Part shown: piece by piece, positions 40,960-49,755 of the stretch
Numbering within the stretch: the stretch's first letter is position 1
How the letters are laid out: every line of letters begins with the position of its first letter
Origin: an uncultured Ruminococcus sp.
GTDB lineage: Bacteria > Bacillota > Clostridia > Oscillospirales > Acutalibacteraceae
Assembly (NCBI GenBank): GCA_902802795.1
Contig: CADCNI010000009.1
Location: 1-64,000 of the forward strand
Direction of reading: 5' to 3'
DNA: 64,000 nt
Program-made: the position numbers and the translations under genes
Notes under the pieces: generated by a model
What the model saw: only the letters and a program-made list of their open reading frames with translations
Told to the model about the DNA's origin: nothing
Database searches by the model: none

Positions 40960-42501
40960 TTGAGAAGATATCAGCTGAGCAGCGTCGAGCATATTCATAT
41001 GATGCGGCATGTGCCGAGAATCTACGATATGTCCCATACCCACATTATACACAAGGGCGTCAACAAACATGTGGATGTTGTCCTCAGATGTTCACCCAAA
41101 AATTGGAAGAAAAAGAAAGTATCGGTCTGTGTCGTCAGAGGCGAAAAGAAAAATGATGCGGTGGATATCAGGGCCAACGCGAAAAAGGGGTATGTCGCTG
41201 TCCGAAAAGCACCCCGCAGCGAGCGTTTTGAGGCTGACCGCAAGACTGCCGCGCAGGCGTATGAGACAAAATACGGCGCGCCGTCGGCTGCCAATGATGC
41301 GCTGATTCACGATATGAAAAATCAGCTTTCGTCGATGGCGCAGCGCAGCGCCGCTTACATCGACCGACAGCTTCAGCCGAAGCCCGCGCCGCCCCGTGTG
41401 CAGGAGCAGACCGCTTCCGCGCCTCTGTCCGCAACACCTCCGGCCCCATCCGCGTCTTCGATATCATCGGCATCTTCGGCGTCTGAAACACATGAGGCGC
41501 ACGAGAACAAAGAAGCGTCGCAAAAGACAGTTCCCCTGATCAGTGAGGAAACATCTGCCATTCTGCAAAAGGGCGGTTATCGGCTGCCAAAATCTATGGT
41601 GCGGGATAATCCCTATGCCTCCAATTATGCCGCGCAGACGTCGTCGGAAGAATTCCATGACCTGATGAAGTCGCTGGAAAAATCCCTTGACGAAGCGTGC
41701 AGCAAATATGTTACCGAACCTGCGGAAGCGCCTGTCGCGCAGACAGACAGCAGCCCTGACACGTCGGGTTACGGTCGGCAGAGCGATTTCAGCGTGAGTG
41801 TCAACGGCCGGCAGGAAATCAATGCAGAGACGGCTCCCCTGCAGCAAGACCCTCCCGCGCAGGAGCGCTTTGAGCCGGCGCTGACCTTTTCGGACGGCGG
41901 TGAGCATTACATTCCGGAGGATGAACTGTTTGACCGTGAACTCAATCGCTCCGACGATGACTTCCCTCTGCCGGAAGTCAAAAAAGCGGAAGAACCGTTT
42001 GACCCCGCGGTGTATTTTGATGACGAACAACAGACGGAGCCTTTGCCTGCCGTGCCGCAGGAGGACGAAGTGTTTAACCCCGCTCGCTTTTTCGATGACG
42101 AGCCGTCTGAGGCGTCTTTCCCGGTGCAGCAGTCCGAAGAAGAAGAGGAGAATTTTGTCCCCATGCCGGACTTCCCGGATGAAGAAGAACAGGAAGCTCC
42201 TTTGACCATCTTCCCGGATGAGGAAGAAGAAATGCCGCCTCCCACTTTTTTCCCGGAAGAAGAGCAGGAAGGTTATAGCCCTGCGCCTGTTTCTCCCGAC
42301 AGAAACGAATATTATGCAGACGAGGGCCAGATGCCGGTGAATCATCGTGAGAGCGAAACGCTGCTGAGCCGTACGGGAGACCAGATTAAAAAGGTCATCG
42401 GCATTATCCGCGGCAGCGCGACCAATTTGATGCATGGCAAGGAAGCTGACGTGATGAACAACGAAAATGTGGAGATCAACTATTCCGATCAGAATTACTA
42501 A
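40960..42501 (+). CDS. Acidic, Pro-rich hypothetical protein (513 aa)
   Basis: Not recognised. TTG at 40960 is chosen because AAAGGAGGGG ends 6 nt upstream. The first 80 residues are basic and possibly folded (RRYQLSSVEHIHMMRHVPRI, then SPKNWKKKKVSVCVVRG). A Pro/Ala/Ser-rich stretch follows (TASAPLSATPPAPSASSISS). Then comes a long acidic disordered part with repeated blocks of the form F-x-D-E/D-E-x-x (FNPARFFDDEPSE, FVPMPDFPDEEEQE, FFPEEEQEG). No signal peptide or membrane helix. It may be a cytosolic scaffold (guess). Confidence 0.55.
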   Translation: MRRYQLSSVEHIHMMRHVPRIYDMSHTHIIHKGVNKHVDVVLRCSPKNWKKKKVSVCVVRGEKKNDAVDIRANAKKGYVAVRKAPRSERFEADRKTAAQAYETKYGAPSAANDALIHDMKNQLSSMAQRSAAYIDRQLQPKPAPPRVQEQTASAPLSATPPAPSASSISSASSASETHEAHENKEASQKTVPLISEETSAILQKGGYRLPKSMVRDNPYASNYAAQTSSEEFHDLMKSLEKSLDEACSKYVTEPAEAPVAQTDSSPDTSGYGRQSDFSVSVNGRQEINAETAPLQQDPPAQERFEPALTFSDGGEHYIPEDELFDRELNRSDDDFPLPEVKKAEEPFDPAVYFDDEQQTEPLPAVPQEDEVFNPARFFDDEPSEASFPVQQSEEEEENFVPMPDFPDEEEQEAPLTIFPDEEEEMPPPTFFPEEEQEGYSPAPVSPDRNEYYADEGQMPVNHRESETLLSRTGDQIKKVIGIIRGSATNLMHGKEADVMNNENVEINYSDQNY

Positions 42502-42558
42502 TACTACTCTTGGAGACCAGTATCAGCGCTTATGGTGAGATTCTGCCCCCACAAAATA

Positions 42559-42597
42559 CAAATCCGCCTTGAAGAGCTTCTCGGCGGATTTTGTTTT
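42559..42597 (+). terminator. Terminator after the acidic protein gene
   Basis: AAATCCGCC..GGCGGATTT stem, then TTGTTTT. Confidence 0.85.
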
Positions 42598-42681
42598 CTG
42601 TCATTCCGCCATCTATAAAACGGAACCCATGCAGAAAATGAAAAATCATTTTTGATATAGGCAGAAAGGCGGTGAGATGTT

Positions 42682-44316
42682 TTGGCTTATGAAAATAAAT
42701 CCGACCAAAATGACGAGTATCCTTTTGTTGACACGCTCGACAAGATGGCCAAGTTTGCCCACAAGGACAAAACGGATAAACCGGACAACCCCAGTCTGAC
42801 AGAAAAAAACAGCCGACAGGCGGATGCTCACGCAACCGCCGATCATGAATCCTATAGACAGTATGCACAGAACTATCCTGCCGTCGATCGTCAGAGGGGA
42901 GAGCGTCTACAGGCAGGAAGCGACCGCCGGAAGGGCGATCGTTTTGCGGCAGGAAGCAACCGTCGGAGAGACGAGCGTTTTGCGGCAGAGAGCGAGCCTC
43001 GAAAGGGCGAGCGTTTTGTGGCAGGGAGCGACCGCCGGAGGGACGAGCTTTTTGCGGCAGAGAGCAACCGTCGGAGGGACGAGCGTTTTGCGGCAGGGAG
43101 CGACCGTCGGAGGGACGAGCGTTTTGCGGCAGGAAGCGACCGCCGGAGGGACGAGCGTCTACAGTCAGGAAGCGACCCTCGAAAGGGCGATCGTTTTGCG
43201 GCAGGAAGCGATCGCCGGAGGGACGAGCGTTTTGCGGCAGAGAGCAACCGTCGGAGGGACGAGCGTTTTGCGGCAGAGAGCGACCGTCGGAAGGAGGAGC
43301 GTTTTGCGGCAGAGAGCGACCGCCGGAGGGACGAGCGTTTTGCGGCAGGGAGCGACCGCCGGAGGGACGAGCGTTTTGCGGCAGAGAGCAACCGTCGGAA
43401 GGAGGAGCGTTTTGCGGCAGAAAGCGACCCTCGAAAGGACGATCGTTTTGCGGCAGGAAGCGACCGCCGAGCGGACATTCCCTCCAAAAGCACCCGTAAT
43501 CAAACCTTTGCCGCCGGAATCGCGGCGGCTGAGAGAACAGAAAAACGCAAGGAAAAAGAAACAACCCCCAAGCGGCTTGTGGCGCTGCTGTGTCTGCCGA
43601 TTGTGGCGGTGGTGGTTGTGATAGGCCTGTGGGCGGTGATAGGGCGCCGTTCGCGGAACCAAGGCGTACTGCCGAACGGCAAAAGCGTCAAATATGCCGC
43701 AGTTTCCCCTTCGGACGGTAAAAACGGCGCTGAGAAGGAGACGGCCGTGACCAAAGCGCCGCCGGAATCCGACAAAAGCATGGTGCGTGTGAGGGATTAT
43801 GCCCCTGATATGCGCGTTGATCTGAAATATGCGGGCAAGCGGAATTTTACGGGCAAGCGGATTTATGATTTTGAGGACGCGTATCTGCGTTACGGCACCG
43901 TTAAAAAACTCATTAAGGCGCAAAAGACGCTCAAGGAATACGGTATGGGGCTGATCATCTGGGACGCCTACCGTCCGCACGCGGCGCAGAAGAAGCTGTG
44001 GGAGGTCTGTCCCAATCCCCTTTATGTCAAGGATCCGGACAAGGGCTATTCCGACCACACACGGGGAAGCGCGGTGGACGTCACGCTGGTGGACTCCGAC
44101 GGTACCGAATTGCTCATGCCGACGGGTTTTGATAATTTCACCAAACTGGCTGACCGTGATTACAGCGATATCGACAACGATTTTGCCCGTGACAATGTGA
44201 AACTGCTGGAAAAGACCATGAAGGCCGCAGGATTTCAAGCCTATTTCGAGGAATGGTGGCACTACACCGATTCAGACAGTTATGAAATCGAAAAAAATTT
44301 CGTTCCCGAAAAGTAG
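42682..44316 (+). CDS. VanX-like D-Ala-D-Ala dipeptidase with sixteen 12-residue repeats
   Basis: 544 residues. TTG at 42682 follows AAAGGCGGTGAG. Residues 1-73 are polar; residues 74-265 are sixteen 12-residue repeats with consensus ERFAAGSDRRRD, very rich in Arg, Asp and Glu. A membrane helix (LVALLCLPIVAVVVVIGLWA) places the repeats in the cytosol. The C-terminal domain outside is of the M15D D-alanyl-D-alanine dipeptidase type: IWDAYRPHAAQKKLW, SDHTRGSAVDVTL and EEWWHYTD give the zinc ligands and catalytic Glu. The role is most likely peptidoglycan turnover, not vancomycin resistance, since no other van genes are near. The repeat arm is not a usual part of this family. Confidence 0.85.
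   Translation: MAYENKSDQNDEYPFVDTLDKMAKFAHKDKTDKPDNPSLTEKNSRQADAHATADHESYRQYAQNYPAVDRQRGERLQAGSDRRKGDRFAAGSNRRRDERFAAESEPRKGERFVAGSDRRRDELFAAESNRRRDERFAAGSDRRRDERFAAGSDRRRDERLQSGSDPRKGDRFAAGSDRRRDERFAAESNRRRDERFAAESDRRKEERFAAESDRRRDERFAAGSDRRRDERFAAESNRRKEERFAAESDPRKDDRFAAGSDRRADIPSKSTRNQTFAAGIAAAERTEKRKEKETTPKRLVALLCLPIVAVVVVIGLWAVIGRRSRNQGVLPNGKSVKYAAVSPSDGKNGAEKETAVTKAPPESDKSMVRVRDYAPDMRVDLKYAGKRNFTGKRIYDFEDAYLRYGTVKKLIKAQKTLKEYGMGLIIWDAYRPHAAQKKLWEVCPNPLYVKDPDKGYSDHTRGSAVDVTLVDSDGTELLMPTGFDNFTKLADRDYSDIDNDFARDNVKLLEKTMKAAGFQAYFEEWWHYTDSDSYEIEKNFVPEK
42901..43476 (+). repeat. Sixteen 36-bp in-frame tandem repeats
   Basis: Units of GA(C/G)CGT.. type, each coding for 12 residues, with point differences at Gly/Glu, Asp/Asn and Arg/Lys positions. 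There are no spacers, so this is a protein repeat, not CRISPR. Several other frames also remain open across the tract because the unit length is a multiple of three. Confidence 0.95.
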
Positions 44317-44331
44317 TACGAGGTGTTTTTT

Positions 44332-44805
44332 TTGGCTCTTATCAATTATGATTTGTATGATGTTTACGCGCTGATTCAGTTTTTCCGCTTGAATCCGGAA
44401 CGTGCGGATTATATTCCCGCATTGCAGGCGGTGACGGCGTATCTGGCGGAGCCGTCAGGCAGCGGCAGCGATTACAACGGCGTGAGGAACGTGCTGCGGC
44501 CCTATGTTGACCCGCAGGAAAAGATGTTCGCGTGGGTGTTCGTTGAAAATGTATATACAGGCGGCGTGAGGCTTCTCAAAAATCCCGCCTACCGCCCCAT
44601 GCTTTGCGCGGCGCTGCGGGAAATCGAGGACGCGCTGGCCGACAGCGACGGGCGAACCTATGAAGCGGCGTATGCCTGTCACAATCTGCCGCTGCTCATG
44701 GCGGAGGATACGCTGACCAAAAAGGCGGCGCTGTCCTTCACTGAGCACTACCGAAAGACATACAACAGCGATTTTTTTTGTGTGGAGTGCAAAATTTTAA
44801 AGTAA
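44332..44805 (+). CDS. Hypothetical soluble protein (157 aa)
   Basis: Not recognised. TTG at 44332 has GAGGTG 6 nt upstream; the GTG at 44323 overlaps that ribosome binding site. Helical, Tyr- and Leu-rich (LINYDLYDVYALIQFFRLNP), without signal or membrane helix. It follows the dipeptidase gene by 15 bp and is probably cotranscribed with it. Confidence 0.6.
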   Translation: MALINYDLYDVYALIQFFRLNPERADYIPALQAVTAYLAEPSGSGSDYNGVRNVLRPYVDPQEKMFAWVFVENVYTGGVRLLKNPAYRPMLCAALREIEDALADSDGRTYEAAYACHNLPLLMAEDTLTKKAALSFTEHYRKTYNSDFFCVECKILK

Positions 44806-44854
44806 AAATTTGAAAAAAATTCTGTTGATTTTACATAATATCCCGCGGAAACGG

Positions 44855-44883
44855 TTGACCTTTTTAATGATTTGTGTCATAAT
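44855..44883 (+). promoter_or_regulatory. Promoter of the zinc-ribbon gene cluster
   Basis: TTGACC (44855-44860), 17 bp, CATAAT (44878-44883). Confidence 0.65.
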
Positions 44884-44936
44884 AGTTTGGGGATATGTTG
44901 GATGAATCAGAAGATTGATAATTTGGAGGCGTTTAT

Positions 44937-45773
44937 ATGGCATATTGTTCCAAATGCGGACGGGAACTGCGTCCCGGACTGAAATTCTGCACCGGGTGCG
45001 GCACGCCGGCCCCTATGGATGACGAGCAGACACAGCAGCAAAGCGATTTTTCCGGATTTTCCGGTCAGGGCGAGTCTGCCCCGGATTTTGGCGACGCGTT
45101 CGCGGACGCGCCGGGTTCGGGCGGCAGTACGGGAAGTGCGGGACAAAATCCGCCGCAGGGGGATCCGGTGGATACCCGTCCTACGGCTCCCACCATCGTG
45201 ATTGCTCCCATTGAAAAGAAGGACGGCAAAAAAATCGCCAAAACGGTGGTCAAAACCGTGATCGGCTGCATCCTGGTGGTAGTGCTGATTATCGGCGGCG
45301 TATGGGCAACCGCGTGGATGATGAGCAATCCCTTCCGTTCGTCGCCTGTGGAGGAAGTGAACAATGAGAAATACACCCGTATGCTAGCGCTGGTGGAGGA
45401 TGTGCGCAACCCGAACTTTGACGAGGTGATCGACGATCTGCTCACCCAGAAGGGCAAGGCGGAAAATTACAGTTTTCTGGAAGAATACACCAATAAATTC
45501 AACGAGATTCTCGGAGAAGAATACACTGACGAAGAAAAACTCTTCTGCGACTGCTGCTATTTTGTATGGTACACGGAATATCAGGCCAAGCGCTACGAGT
45601 GGCTTTCCAAAAACAGCGGTCTGCTCAACGCCCTTTACGTCGGCAAAGCCAACACCTACCGCGGTTATGCCGATACCCTGTATGATATGCTGTGCGAAGC
45701 CGATTCCGTGACCGACATGAACAATATCAAGGCGTATTGCGCCGATCATGAGATCATTTCGGACAATAAATAA
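44937..45773 (+). CDS. Zinc-ribbon membrane protein 1 (278 aa)
   Basis: It opens with a zinc ribbon (CSKCGRELRPGLKFCTGCG), then a disordered Gln/Gly/Pro-rich stretch. One membrane helix follows (VIGCILVVVLIIGGVWATAW) and an outer helical domain of about 150 residues (DVRNPNFDEVIDDLLTQKGK, then CDCCYFVWYTEYQAKRYEWL). The function is unknown. It is the first of three adjacent zinc-ribbon membrane protein genes read in one direction. Confidence 0.7.
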   Translation: MAYCSKCGRELRPGLKFCTGCGTPAPMDDEQTQQQSDFSGFSGQGESAPDFGDAFADAPGSGGSTGSAGQNPPQGDPVDTRPTAPTIVIAPIEKKDGKKIAKTVVKTVIGCILVVVLIIGGVWATAWMMSNPFRSSPVEEVNNEKYTRMLALVEDVRNPNFDEVIDDLLTQKGKAENYSFLEEYTNKFNEILGEEYTDEEKLFCDCCYFVWYTEYQAKRYEWLSKNSGLLNALYVGKANTYRGYADTLYDMLCEADSVTDMNNIKAYCADHEIISDNK

Positions 45774-45823
45774 CAGCGAGGTAATTTATCGAAAATTTTT
45801 ATTCTGAAAGGAGCCATGTAACA

Positions 45824-46282
45824 ATGACTTGTCAATTTTGCGGGGGAGAAATCCCCAACGGATCCGCTTTTTGCACCAAATGCGGCAAACCGGTGGAAAC
45901 CATGGTGTCGGTAGAGGAAAAGAAAGAGGGTATCTCCACATCGCTGCCGGGTGTGGACAGCGCGCCGAAGTCCGCCGCCGTCAAGGAAAAATCCAAGAGT
46001 CTCGTCGCTCCTTTGGTGACGCTGATCGCCGCCATTTCGGGCTGGGTCTACATTTTCTTCTCCAACACCATCGAGGGCGTGAAAGCTTGGTTTACCTCGT
46101 CCGAAGACCTTCAGAACAATCTTTCCCAGAATTACAATTATTATGGCAACAACGGCAGTCAGACCGATATGCTGAGCTATATTGTTCTGTTTGGCATCAT
46201 GGCGCTGTTTACGGTGCTGGCGATTGTAGGCGTTGTCTGGCTGATCAAACGCCTGCTGCGCAAATTCGGCATTAAAAAGTAA
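45824..46282 (+). CDS. Zinc-ribbon membrane protein 2 (152 aa)
   Basis: Zinc ribbon CQFCGGEIPNGSAFCTKCG at residues 3-21, a short charged linker, then one weak and one strong hydrophobic segment (LVTLIAAISGWVYIFFSN and MLSYIVLFGIMALFTVLAIV) around an Asn/Tyr-rich loop. AAAGGAGCC precedes the ATG. Function unknown. Confidence 0.7.
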   Translation: MTCQFCGGEIPNGSAFCTKCGKPVETMVSVEEKKEGISTSLPGVDSAPKSAAVKEKSKSLVAPLVTLIAAISGWVYIFFSNTIEGVKAWFTSSEDLQNNLSQNYNYYGNNGSQTDMLSYIVLFGIMALFTVLAIVGVVWLIKRLLRKFGIKK

Positions 46283-46315
46283 AACAACGAATATCAAGAA
46301 AGAGAGGTAATGACG

Positions 46316-46876
46316 ATGTACTGTTCCCATTGTGGTGCGCAGAACGCCGATACAGACGCATTTTGCGGTAATTGCGGACAGAAGCTGATGAGCAGCGGGA
46401 GTGCAGGGCAGCAGATGCCCCAGGGCAGCGGCGTGAATGACGCGCTTCCGTCTCCCCCTCCGGTGATGGACAGCCGCGCGGAGTTTGCTATGCTGCGTCC
46501 GCCCGAGTCGGAAATGCGTCCGCTCACCAAGGCGGCGTATGACATTCACGATTCCGAGCAGGCTGCTGCGGTCAGCGGTGTGCTGGGCGTGGTGTTTGTG
46601 GGGCTTTGTGTTGGCATGATCGCCAATCTGCTGGCGATTTTTGACAAGATGAACAAGCTCACTCAGTCGCTTCGCACGTCAGGTGAAACCTATCTCAGCC
46701 AGAACATCTACGAGCAGATGGGCGGCAATCACACGATGGGGCTGATGTGGCTGTGTCTGCTGTTTGCGCTGCTGGTGCTGCTTTTCATTCTGGTGGGCAA
46801 ACTCAAGCTGCGCCTTAAGAAGATCAACCGCAAGGAGCGCAAATTCAAGGCGAAGGGCATTTTCCTTGATATTTGA
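46316..46876 (+). CDS. Zinc-ribbon membrane protein 3 (186 aa)
   Basis: It starts MYCSHCGAQNADTDAFCGNC; ATG at 46316 is chosen over 46310 because of the spacing to AGAGAGG. The zinc ribbon is followed by a Pro-rich stretch and two membrane helices (VSGVLGVVFVGLCVGMIANL and GLMWLCLLFALLVLLFILVG) with a basic cytosolic tail (KLKLRLKKINRKERKFK). Function unknown. A terminator follows. Confidence 0.7.
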   Translation: MYCSHCGAQNADTDAFCGNCGQKLMSSGSAGQQMPQGSGVNDALPSPPPVMDSRAEFAMLRPPESEMRPLTKAAYDIHDSEQAAAVSGVLGVVFVGLCVGMIANLLAIFDKMNKLTQSLRTSGETYLSQNIYEQMGGNHTMGLMWLCLLFALLVLLFILVGKLKLRLKKINRKERKFKAKGIFLDI

Positions 46877-46893
46877 TTTTTGATTTATATGAC

Positions 46894-46942
46894 AAATCCC
46901 CTGTTGTTTGGATGGTACGACATCCAAGCAGCAGGGGATTTT
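46894..46942 (+). terminator. Terminator of the zinc-ribbon cluster
   Basis: AAATCCCCTG..CAGGGGATTTT with an inner TTGGATG/CATCCAA pair, then TTCTTT. Confidence 0.85.
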
Positions 46943-46952
46943 CTTTGTAGTA

Positions 46953-47449
46953 GGCGATTGTAAAAGGAAAGATAAATGAAAATTTAGTGGGGAGTGGGAA
47001 GTGGGGAGAAAAAGAAAAAAAGAAGAAAAGCGAAGCGCAATTAGCGAGCGAATGCGAGCGTGGGAGTCCAGGGGGGGAGGCCCTCCTGGCAGGTCAAGGG
47101 CAGCGCATGTCAGCAAAGCTGACAGGGAGTGGGGCAGCGCCACACAAGGGAGGCTTTAGCCGACCGAGCAAGACGCGCTTGGATTTGCAGCGGGGTTGGG
47201 CGAATACGGGGAGGTTACCTATACGAATTCGCCCGACTGCCTTCTCAATCGAGGCTCGTTCCGCTCGTTCGGCTTTGCCTCACTCGTGGGGCTTTGCCCC
47301 ACTCCCCAGCAGGGCGCTGCCCTGCACCCGCGAGGAGGACCAGTCCCCCTCGACTCCCGCGCTCGCATACGCTCGCTAGTTGCGCTTCGCTTTTTCTTCT
47401 TTTTTCTCTCCACTCCCCACTCCCCACTTCCCACTAAATTTTCATTTAC
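46953..47449. repeat. Long palindromic repeat element, copy 4
   Basis: It starts GGCGATTGTAAAAGG, then AAATGAAAATTTAGTGGGGA with heptamers. The inner hairpin is GGGCGAATACGG..CGAATTCGCCC and the right arm ends CACTAAATTTTCATTTAC. The right terminal repeat is missing, and the element runs straight into the DUF6020 gene. Confidence 0.88.
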
Positions 47450-49306
47450 TTTTTCCATCATCTCTTCCGTTGCCGTACTGCGCCGGAAGGCAATCACGGC
47501 TAAAAACGGCAGACAGCAGAAGAGGGAATAGGCGTATCGGAATTCCGAATATACCGGAGTGGCAATGAGCAGGGAAAAAAGAATGGCGATCACAGGCACA
47601 GTCAGAAATACGGTCAGCTTGTCTTTTTTTCGCCAGCCGATATAGGCGGTCAGCAACAGACACCAGGTGTGCAGTCCGATGCTGACAAATGGTTTCAGCC
47701 ACTCGATTTTTTGGAAGTTAGAGGAATAAGTGCGGCAAATGCCGTATAGTGTGTCGGAAGAAATTCTTTTTTTGATTCCCAGGTTATTTTCGCTGACCTG
47801 TATCCACCATAGCGTGTAATCGTACCCGGCGTTCCAATATCCCTTTGTCTGTTCCACCCATGCTTCAAAGTATTGTTTGGGATGGGACAGTCCCAATGTC
47901 ACATACAGTCGGATATATTCCCATTTGTGTGCCGTAAGATATTCCTGATTTCCCTTCGCTCTTACGTTTTCTTTGATGGGGTCGGAAATGTACGCTTTAT
48001 AATCCCGGGGAATCTTTTCTATGTCAGCGACTTTGGCAATCAAATCCTTTTGATTTTCGGTGAGATCGTCACATTGTGCTACCACCCGCGCCATCTGCTG
48101 CGCGGGAATGGACAGGGATTCAATGGTATCCGGCTGCGTGACATCGAGGATTTTCAGGACGGGATGCTTGAGAACCCAGGAAAGAATAAGGATGCTGGCC
48201 AGCAGGATGCAGATTTTGGGATGCTGTTTCCCGTAGAAGCAGGCAAAGACGAGAAAGGTGATGACAAAGGCAAACAACCCGTTGCTTCTGAAAAGACATA
48301 TGCCAAAGGTACTCAGCAATATCAGACCGACAGTCAGATGTCGGCTGCTTCCCACGTTTTCAATCAAGCGAAAGACAGAAACGGTGAAAATCAATACAAA
48401 AGCGCTGAACGGAATATCTTTCCACATGGTAAAGCTGTAAAGGATGTGATAGGGAAGAAGGAGGTAGGCGAGCATTACAACGGTGACAATCTTCATGCTG
48501 ATGTTTAACCGGTACAGCGTGGTGGTGGTGTAGGCAAAGGTGAAGGACATCAGTAGAGTCGAAAAAAAGCTGTAAAGCGCGACTTGCTGGTTAATATTTT
48601 TGAAAAACAGTTTTCCCGTTTCCATACACAAACCAATGACTTCAGTATGATAAAACGGATGATGATTGGAGTAATGACCGGACATGATCTGCTCGATTTG
48701 TTCCATGCTGTCGTGCGTCAATATGCCCGGATAAAAGCATAAAAACAGAATCGAAGAATAAACCGCCGCAAAAAGGCCAAAGGTGACAAGAAAAAGCGAT
48801 GCCGGTTTGGAATCATAATTTCGGGTGGTCCAGACAAAGGGTACGGCTTTCAGCGTGATCCATCTTAGAATGAAATACAGGGTGTACAGTCCGCCCAGAA
48901 AGATGACGATCAGACGGACGGTGCATTCCAAAGCGCCAAACAGACTGATGACAAGAGGACTGGACGCAGCGATTGTCAGATGATTTTCAAATAACGGGTA
49001 ATTGGCGCACATGACGGCAATGGAAAACAAAGCGGCGATCCGGACATTGGGTCTTTCGGAGCGAAAGAAAATTGTTTGCCGGTCGCTGGTGGAAGTAGTG
49101 ACGGCCCGGCGGCAGAAAAGCCCGCCAATGCCGATGATAAGATAAATCACATAATAGGCGTCTGTCTTTGTCAAAAAAAGCAGCCAGCTCAGTATGGTGA
49201 AAATCTGAATGCCGCCGTGTGCGGAGGTGAAGGATTTCCCTAAAAGAAAATGCCGTAGTTTTAAGGAAAGTTGCTCCAAGTGGAGGCGCTGAATGAATTG
49301 TTTCAT
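47219..49306 (-). CDS. DUF6020-type membrane protein with repeat-derived C-terminal tail
   Basis: 695 residues and about thirteen hydrophobic helices. Conserved points are the first outer loop FYPGILTHDSMEQIEQ with YSNHHPFYHT, TMWKDIPFSAFVL, and a final YSEFRYAYSLFCCLPFL. These fit DUF6020, thought to be GT-C-like membrane glycosyltransferases; the function is not established. AGGAG precedes the ATG. Family sequence ends near FRRSTATEEMMEK. The last 76 residues (from position 47449 down) are a translation of palindromic repeat copy 4, basic at first (VERKKKKKR), and replace the natural stop. Confidence 0.75.
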   Translation of the reverse strand: MKQFIQRLHLEQLSLKLRHFLLGKSFTSAHGGIQIFTILSWLLFLTKTDAYYVIYLIIGIGGLFCRRAVTTSTSDRQTIFFRSERPNVRIAALFSIAVMCANYPLFENHLTIAASSPLVISLFGALECTVRLIVIFLGGLYTLYFILRWITLKAVPFVWTTRNYDSKPASLFLVTFGLFAAVYSSILFLCFYPGILTHDSMEQIEQIMSGHYSNHHPFYHTEVIGLCMETGKLFFKNINQQVALYSFFSTLLMSFTFAYTTTTLYRLNISMKIVTVVMLAYLLLPYHILYSFTMWKDIPFSAFVLIFTVSVFRLIENVGSSRHLTVGLILLSTFGICLFRSNGLFAFVITFLVFACFYGKQHPKICILLASILILSWVLKHPVLKILDVTQPDTIESLSIPAQQMARVVAQCDDLTENQKDLIAKVADIEKIPRDYKAYISDPIKENVRAKGNQEYLTAHKWEYIRLYVTLGLSHPKQYFEAWVEQTKGYWNAGYDYTLWWIQVSENNLGIKKRISSDTLYGICRTYSSNFQKIEWLKPFVSIGLHTWCLLLTAYIGWRKKDKLTVFLTVPVIAILFSLLIATPVYSEFRYAYSLFCCLPFLAVIAFRRSTATEEMMEKVNENLVGSGEWGVERKKKKKRSATSERMRARESRGTGPPRGCRAAPCWGVGQSPTSEAKPNERNEPRLRRQSGEFV

Positions 49307-49346
49307 GATGCCAAGCTCCTGAAAGAATGGAATGGTTAGGCTTTTT

Positions 49347-49697
49347 TTATTCTTTGCGTTTGGTCAGGCGGAGCTGGTATCTGCCGTCGCCGCCGATGAA
49401 AGACTGGGTTTCAAAATCGCGCTTCTGTTTTTTGGCGGCCATCTGCACGGTGCCTCGCACGATGTAGCTGATGTTCGCGTCATCCGGCTCGATGCCCGCC
49501 GCGACGAGCAGTTCCGCCGCCGCCAGCGATATGTCCTGTACGTCGATCACGCGGCTGTCGGTGCCGCGGCGTTCCATATCCAGAAAATACGCCGACAGCG
49601 TTTCGCCGTAATACGAGGCAAGGGGCAGGATGGCGGAATGGCAGATGTCGATTTCCTTTTGGTCGGTGTGGTCGTAAAGGTGGTTGATATCTCTCAT
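49347..49697 (-). CDS. Conserved hypothetical protein (116 aa)
   Basis: Small soluble protein starting MRDINHLYDHTDQKEIDICH, with a helical body and a basic end (YQLRLTKRKE). ATG at 49697 has AGGAG 7 nt upstream; the longer frame from 49739 lies in heptamer sequence. Function unknown. It lies behind folE-folP on the same strand but is separated from them by a heptamer array. Confidence 0.6.
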   Translation of the reverse strand: MRDINHLYDHTDQKEIDICHSAILPLASYYGETLSAYFLDMERRGTDSRVIDVQDISLAAAELLVAAGIEPDDANISYIVRGTVQMAAKKQKRDFETQSFIGGDGRYQLRLTKRKE

Positions 49698-49755
49698 GGA
49701 TAGTCTCCTTTGGCTGGTGATTGCCTTTTTATATTCCAAGCGCGAAGCGCTTCCT

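Noticed and set aside
42901-43476. Regular 36-bp repeats that might be CRISPR
   Set aside because: There are no spacers, the units are directly joined and in frame, and they sit inside a clear protein-coding gene.
42891-43621. Long minus-strand and alternate-frame frames over the 36-bp repeats
   Set aside because: They stay open only because the unit length is a multiple of three; no start signal, and the plus frame encodes a recognisable enzyme.
43777-44316. Vancomycin resistance determinant
   Set aside because: The domain is VanX-like, but there is no VanH, VanA-type ligase or VanRS nearby, and membrane-anchored relatives serve in normal wall turnover.
13044-47449. Open reading frames within the long palindromic elements
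   Set aside because: They arise from repeated low-complexity sequence open in several frames, lack ribosome binding sites and resemble no family; they are treated as non-coding except where a host gene runs into one.
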